This document shows positions 32,693-35,204 of a stretch of DNA of 35,204 nt, in pieces. The notes below the pieces were generated by a model. The model had not been told where the DNA came from, searched no databases, and saw only the letters and a list, made by a program, of their open reading frames with translations. The position numbers and the translations under genes were made by a program. Source of the DNA: Lachnospiraceae bacterium (GTDB lineage: Bacteria > Bacillota > Clostridia > Lachnospirales > Lachnospiraceae); the NCBI GenBank assembly GCA_022799175.1, contig JAAWNY010000029.1:1-35204 (forward strand). The letters are read 5' to 3'. The stretch's first letter is position 1; every line of letters begins with the position of its first letter.

Positions 32693-33952
32693 ATGGCAGC
32701 GCTATTGTTTATAACTTTTATTGTGTTGCTTGTTTTGGGAGTTCCAGTAGCATTTTCCATTGTGCTGTCTTCGGTGGCAGTTATGGCTAAGGGCGATGTT
32801 CCCCTTTTAATGATCGTACAGCGAATGTTTGCTTCCGCGGATTCTTTTTCGCTTATTGCAGTGCCATTTTTCATTTTTGCTGGAGATCTGATGGCCAAGG
32901 GAAAGGTATCTAAGGTGCTGGTAGAATTTGCTGAGGCATTGCTGGGGATGATCAAAGGTGGCCTCTCCATTGTATCGGTGCTGGCTGGTATGTTTTTTGC
33001 AGCGATTTCAGGTTCTGGCGCGGCAACGACTGCGGCAGTGGGAGCTACGCTGATCCCGGAATTGAAAAAAAGAGGCTATAATGAAGAAAAATCAGCGGCT
33101 TTGATTGCGGCCGCCGGTACGATTGGGGTGGTGATTCCGCCGTCTGTTCCTATGGTGCTTTATGCAGTTATTGCAGAGCAGAGCGTAAATACTTTGTTTA
33201 AGAATGGCTTTGTTCCAGGGGTGTTGATGGGAGTGATCCTGATTGCGATTTCTCTCTACGAGGCACACAAGAAAAACTATCCCAAAGGAGCGGCTTTTTC
33301 TTTCAAAAATGTGGCGAAAACTTTTATTAAGGCAATATGGGGAATTTTGATGCCTTTGATTATTCTCGGCGGGATTTTTTCAGGGTATTTTACCCCTTCG
33401 GAAGCAGCAGATGTGGCAGTCATTTATGCCATCTTGGTATCGGCTTTTGTGTACCGAGATATGGGCCCAAAGGAACTGTTTAACATTATGAAAGGCAGCG
33501 CGAAAACTTCAGCTGTAATTATGATTATTATTTCCTGCAGTGGTCCTTTTGGCTGGGTTTTGGCCAACTGGAAGATTCCAGAGGCTATTTCCAGTTCTGT
33601 TTTAAGTGTTTCTAGCAATCCCTATATCATTATGTTTTTGATTGCCATCATCATTTTGATTGCTGGAGTGTTTATGGAAACTTCATCAGCCATTATTATT
33701 TTGACGCCAGTTTTTTTGCCGTTGGTAAAGGCTATGGGTATCAGTCTGGTACATTTTGGGATTGTGTTTGTGGTGGGCATTGCGATCGGTATGATTACTC
33801 CGCCAGTGGCCATTAATTTGTTTGTTGCATCAGGAATTACGGGGTTGCCGATTGAAAAGATTTCTAAAGCGGTAATACCTTATTTGTTGGGACTTGTTCT
33901 GGTGTTTTTTATGATTCTTTATGTACCCATGTTGGTGCCAGGATTGATGTGA
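32693..33952 (+). CDS. dctM: TRAP transporter large permease, DctM family
   Basis: A 419-residue membrane protein with about 11-12 helices, the transport channel. Motifs are FFAAISGSGAATTAAVGATL, the AAAGTIGVVIPPSVPMVLYA hairpin, and the second hairpin GIAIGMITPPVAINLFVASG. Length is normal. AGGAGG lies 9 bases before ATG. No terminator is visible between it and the next tRNA promoter. Confidence 0.95.
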   Translation: MAALLFITFIVLLVLGVPVAFSIVLSSVAVMAKGDVPLLMIVQRMFASADSFSLIAVPFFIFAGDLMAKGKVSKVLVEFAEALLGMIKGGLSIVSVLAGMFFAAISGSGAATTAAVGATLIPELKKRGYNEEKSAALIAAAGTIGVVIPPSVPMVLYAVIAEQSVNTLFKNGFVPGVLMGVILIAISLYEAHKKNYPKGAAFSFKNVAKTFIKAIWGILMPLIILGGIFSGYFTPSEAADVAVIYAILVSAFVYRDMGPKELFNIMKGSAKTSAVIMIIISCSGPFGWVLANWKIPEAISSSVLSVSSNPYIIMFLIAIIILIAGVFMETSSAIIILTPVFLPLVKAMGISLVHFGIVFVVGIAIGMITPPVAINLFVASGITGLPIEKISKAVIPYLLGLVLVFFMILYVPMLVPGLM

Positions 33953-33980
33953 GAAAATGAGAAAATATTGGGAAAAATTG

Positions 33981-34009
33981 TTGACAAAATTTTATAACTG
34001 TATTATAGT
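33981..34009 (+). promoter_or_regulatory. Promoter of tRNA cassette 2
   Basis: TTGACA (33981-33986), 17-bp spacer, TATAGT (34004-34009), 11 bases before the first tRNA: the same geometry as cassette 1 with a different spacer sequence. Confidence 0.85.
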
Positions 34010-34020
34010 ATAGGAGATGT

Positions 34021-34094
34021 CGAGGCGTGGCTCAGTTTGGTAGAGCGCTGCGTTCGGGACGCAGAGGCCGCAAGTTCGAATCTTGTCGCCTCGA
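34021..34094 (+). tRNA. tRNA-Pro (anticodon CGG), second copy
   Basis: Identical over all 74 positions to 16662-16735, including the TTCGGGA anticodon loop. Confidence 0.96.
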
Positions 34095-34117
34095 TGGTTT
34101 CCATAGTAGGATATCAT

Positions 34118-34189
34118 GGCCTCATGGTCAAGCGGTCAAGACGACGCCCTCTCACGGCGTAAACCCGGGTTCGATTCCCGGTGAGGTCA
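34118..34189 (+). tRNA. tRNA-Glu (anticodon CTC), second copy
   Basis: Identical over all 72 positions to 16768-16839. Confidence 0.95.
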
Positions 34190-34193
34190 TAGG

Positions 34194-34221
34194 TGCTTTG
34201 GACAATGTCCAAAGCATTTTT
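34194..34221 (+). terminator. Terminator-like hairpin between tRNA-Glu and tRNA-Thr, second copy
   Basis: TGCTTTGGAC (34194-34203) pairs with GTCCAAAGCA (34207-34216), loop AAT, then TTTTT. It corresponds to the hairpin in cassette 1. Confidence 0.7.
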
Positions 34222-34224
34222 GAC

Positions 34225-34297
34225 GCTTCCGTAGCGCAGTTGGTAGCGCAACGCATTCGTAATGCGTGGGTCGCCGGTTCGAGTCCGGCCGGGAGCT
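34225..34297 (+). tRNA. tRNA-Thr (anticodon CGT), second copy
   Basis: Identical over all 73 positions to 16876-16948. Confidence 0.95.
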
Positions 34298-34534
34298 TTA
34301 TAGGGCATTAAAGGCATGAGAAGAAGGTGTTGAAAAAAGTCATCGACTATTTCTCTTATCGGGTGTCCGGCTGTTCACGAACACGTTATCTGATATTGAC
34401 GGATTTTTTCCGTTAAAGGCAGACTGTGTACGGGAACCGTCCGAGCATAGGATATGGAAATGGCAGATGGCTTATTTTGTGCTCCTTTTTTGTTGTTTTT
34501 TAATATGTTTAATGAGGGAGGATTTTTAGAGAAA

Positions 34535-34942
34535 ATGGTTAGAAAATGGATAAAAAGGTTTGGATTAACCATTTTATTTTTGCCAGTGATATTGATAATT
34601 GCGGTAGTGGCATTTGAATGGTTTGGCATGCGTATGAATCATAAGGCCACGGATCGGCAGACGAAGAACATGCAGACAAATTTAGTGAATGAAATTTCGG
34701 ATATAGAAATCCTCCATGTTTACTCGGAAACTGGAAATATATCAGGAACGGGAAATCATGTAGAATGTTTGTCCGTGATCACATTTGCAACAGAAATGAC
34801 AGAAACCGAAATAAGAGATCGAATGTCAGAATACTATACGCTTGATGGCTGGGAATGTTATATAAATAAAATTGATGATCATTCCTTTTCCTTTTATCAG
34901 AGTACCTCAGCTCCTTTTCCGAACAATTTAGAAGGACATTAA
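34535..34942 (+). CDS. Small single-pass membrane protein of unknown function
   Basis: A 135-residue protein. The N-terminus is basic (MVRKWIKRFG), followed by one hydrophobic helix at about 11-32 (LTILFLPVILIIAVVAFEWF), then an extracellular part of about 100 residues with no known motif (MTETEIRDRMSEYYTLDGWE). It is not recognised. GGGAGGA is 13 bases before the ATG, rather far; an upstream in-frame ATG at 34454 gives an extension with no SD. Confidence 0.65.
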   Translation: MVRKWIKRFGLTILFLPVILIIAVVAFEWFGMRMNHKATDRQTKNMQTNLVNEISDIEILHVYSETGNISGTGNHVECLSVITFATEMTETEIRDRMSEYYTLDGWECYINKIDDHSFSFYQSTSAPFPNNLEGH

Positions 34943-35125
34943 TAAGGAGGGGCTGTTGTTGTACCCAGAGTAGATTTGAGAACTATGGATTTTATTTTTC
35001 TATGGACAAAATGATTGAAATGATCAAAAAAATTACAATTACAAGGAGCAATGTCATTTAGATAAGGAAACGAGAAACGTAGTCAAGGAAAAGGGGAGAG
35101 AACCATTGCCAAAATCGTCTGCTCC

Positions 35126-35204
35126 TTTTTCCGGTTTCGAGATTAAGAATTCCTAAAACTCCTGACTTTTGCTAAAAACGAAACAAAAATATACAAACTC
35201 ACTC
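35126..35204 (-). repeat. Palindromic repeat element, copy 3, cut by the window edge
   Basis: Positions 35126-35204 align without gaps to 736-814 of copy 1, 67 of 79 identical, including CCGGTTTCG, GATTAAGAA, TCCTAAAA and CGAAACAAAAAT. The first part of the outer arm (about 35088-35125) does not match copy 1, in line with variable arms. The second half lies outside the window. The stretch 34943-35125 contains no gene with a ribosome binding site. Confidence 0.75.

Larger units (their letters stand above)
34021..34297 (+). repeat. tRNA Pro-Glu-Thr cassette, copy 2
   Basis: Direct repeat of 16662-16948, about 17.36 kb downstream on the same strand. tRNA bodies are identical, the Pro-Glu spacer has diverged. 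The 237 bases after it (34298-34534) show no gene. Confidence 0.9.

Noticed and set aside
16662-34297. An integrative element bounded by tRNA attachment sites
   Set aside because: No integrase, relaxase or phage gene lies between the cassettes, and whole tRNA cassettes with promoters are repeated rather than a short 3' tRNA end.
34989-35061. Very short open reading frames (for example MDKMIEMIKK...) right of the small membrane protein gene
   Set aside because: About 20 residues, no suitable ribosome binding site, no recognisable product.

Overview
The window looks like chromosome from a Gram-positive anaerobe of the class Clostridia, probably family Lachnospiraceae. The evidence is a PolC-type replicative polymerase, the gene order pyrH-frr-uppS-cdsA-dxr-rseP-ispG-polC, Shine-Dalgarno sites with full AGGAGG-like cores, promoters that often carry an extended -10 (TGn), a T-box leader, and lipoprotein substrate-binding subunits. 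Only one protein gene is on the minus strand.

Layout. (1) Positions 1-579 hold the C-terminal end of a carboxyltransferase subunit (OadA / transcarboxylase 5S type). Its reading frame breaks near position 70. A strong terminator follows. (2) Positions 689-1297 are non-coding and hold two large palindromic repeat elements of one family, in opposite orientations. A third copy is cut by the right edge of the window and a relic lies at 21.3 kb. (3) Positions 1453-5416 form an operon: isochorismatase-like hydrolase, Sfp-type phosphopantetheinyl transferase, an HscC-type Hsp70, and a membrane-anchored J-domain partner. (4) Positions 5515-16606 are the conserved housekeeping run: pyrimidine metabolism and translation (pyrH, frr), isoprenoid and envelope lipid synthesis (uppS, cdsA, dxr, ispG), the site-2 protease rseP, and polC. 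(5) At 16662-16948 is a tRNA cassette Pro(CGG)-Glu(CTC)-Thr(CGT). It recurs with identical tRNA sequences at 34021-34297.

The 17 kb between the two tRNA cassettes is accessory in character. It holds a GNAT acetyltransferase, a LytTR/GHKL two-component pair, a coiled-coil protein, a TfoX-like protein, a DNA-deoxyinosine glycosylase, an isolated cbiA, a WYL regulator next to a GyrI-like effector-binding protein, an inositol-monophosphatase-family enzyme, and a nitroreductase remnant. It continues with a secreted protein on the minus strand, a complete potABCD polyamine importer, and a TRAP transporter (dctP-dctQ-dctM) preceded by a T-box riboswitch.

The most interesting signals are three. First, the T-box reads as isoleucine-specific (specifier ATC) and its nearest downstream genes are a TRAP transporter, which suggests branched-chain amino acid or 2-oxoacid uptake, although a second possible promoter lies between them. 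Second, the palindromic repeat family has a nearly invariant 26-nt loop, outer arms that differ in sequence but keep pairing, and transition mismatches that are all G-U wobbles in a single reading direction. Third, the tRNA cassette is duplicated, with all three anticodons starting with C. I see no phage, integrase, insertion sequence or CRISPR array.
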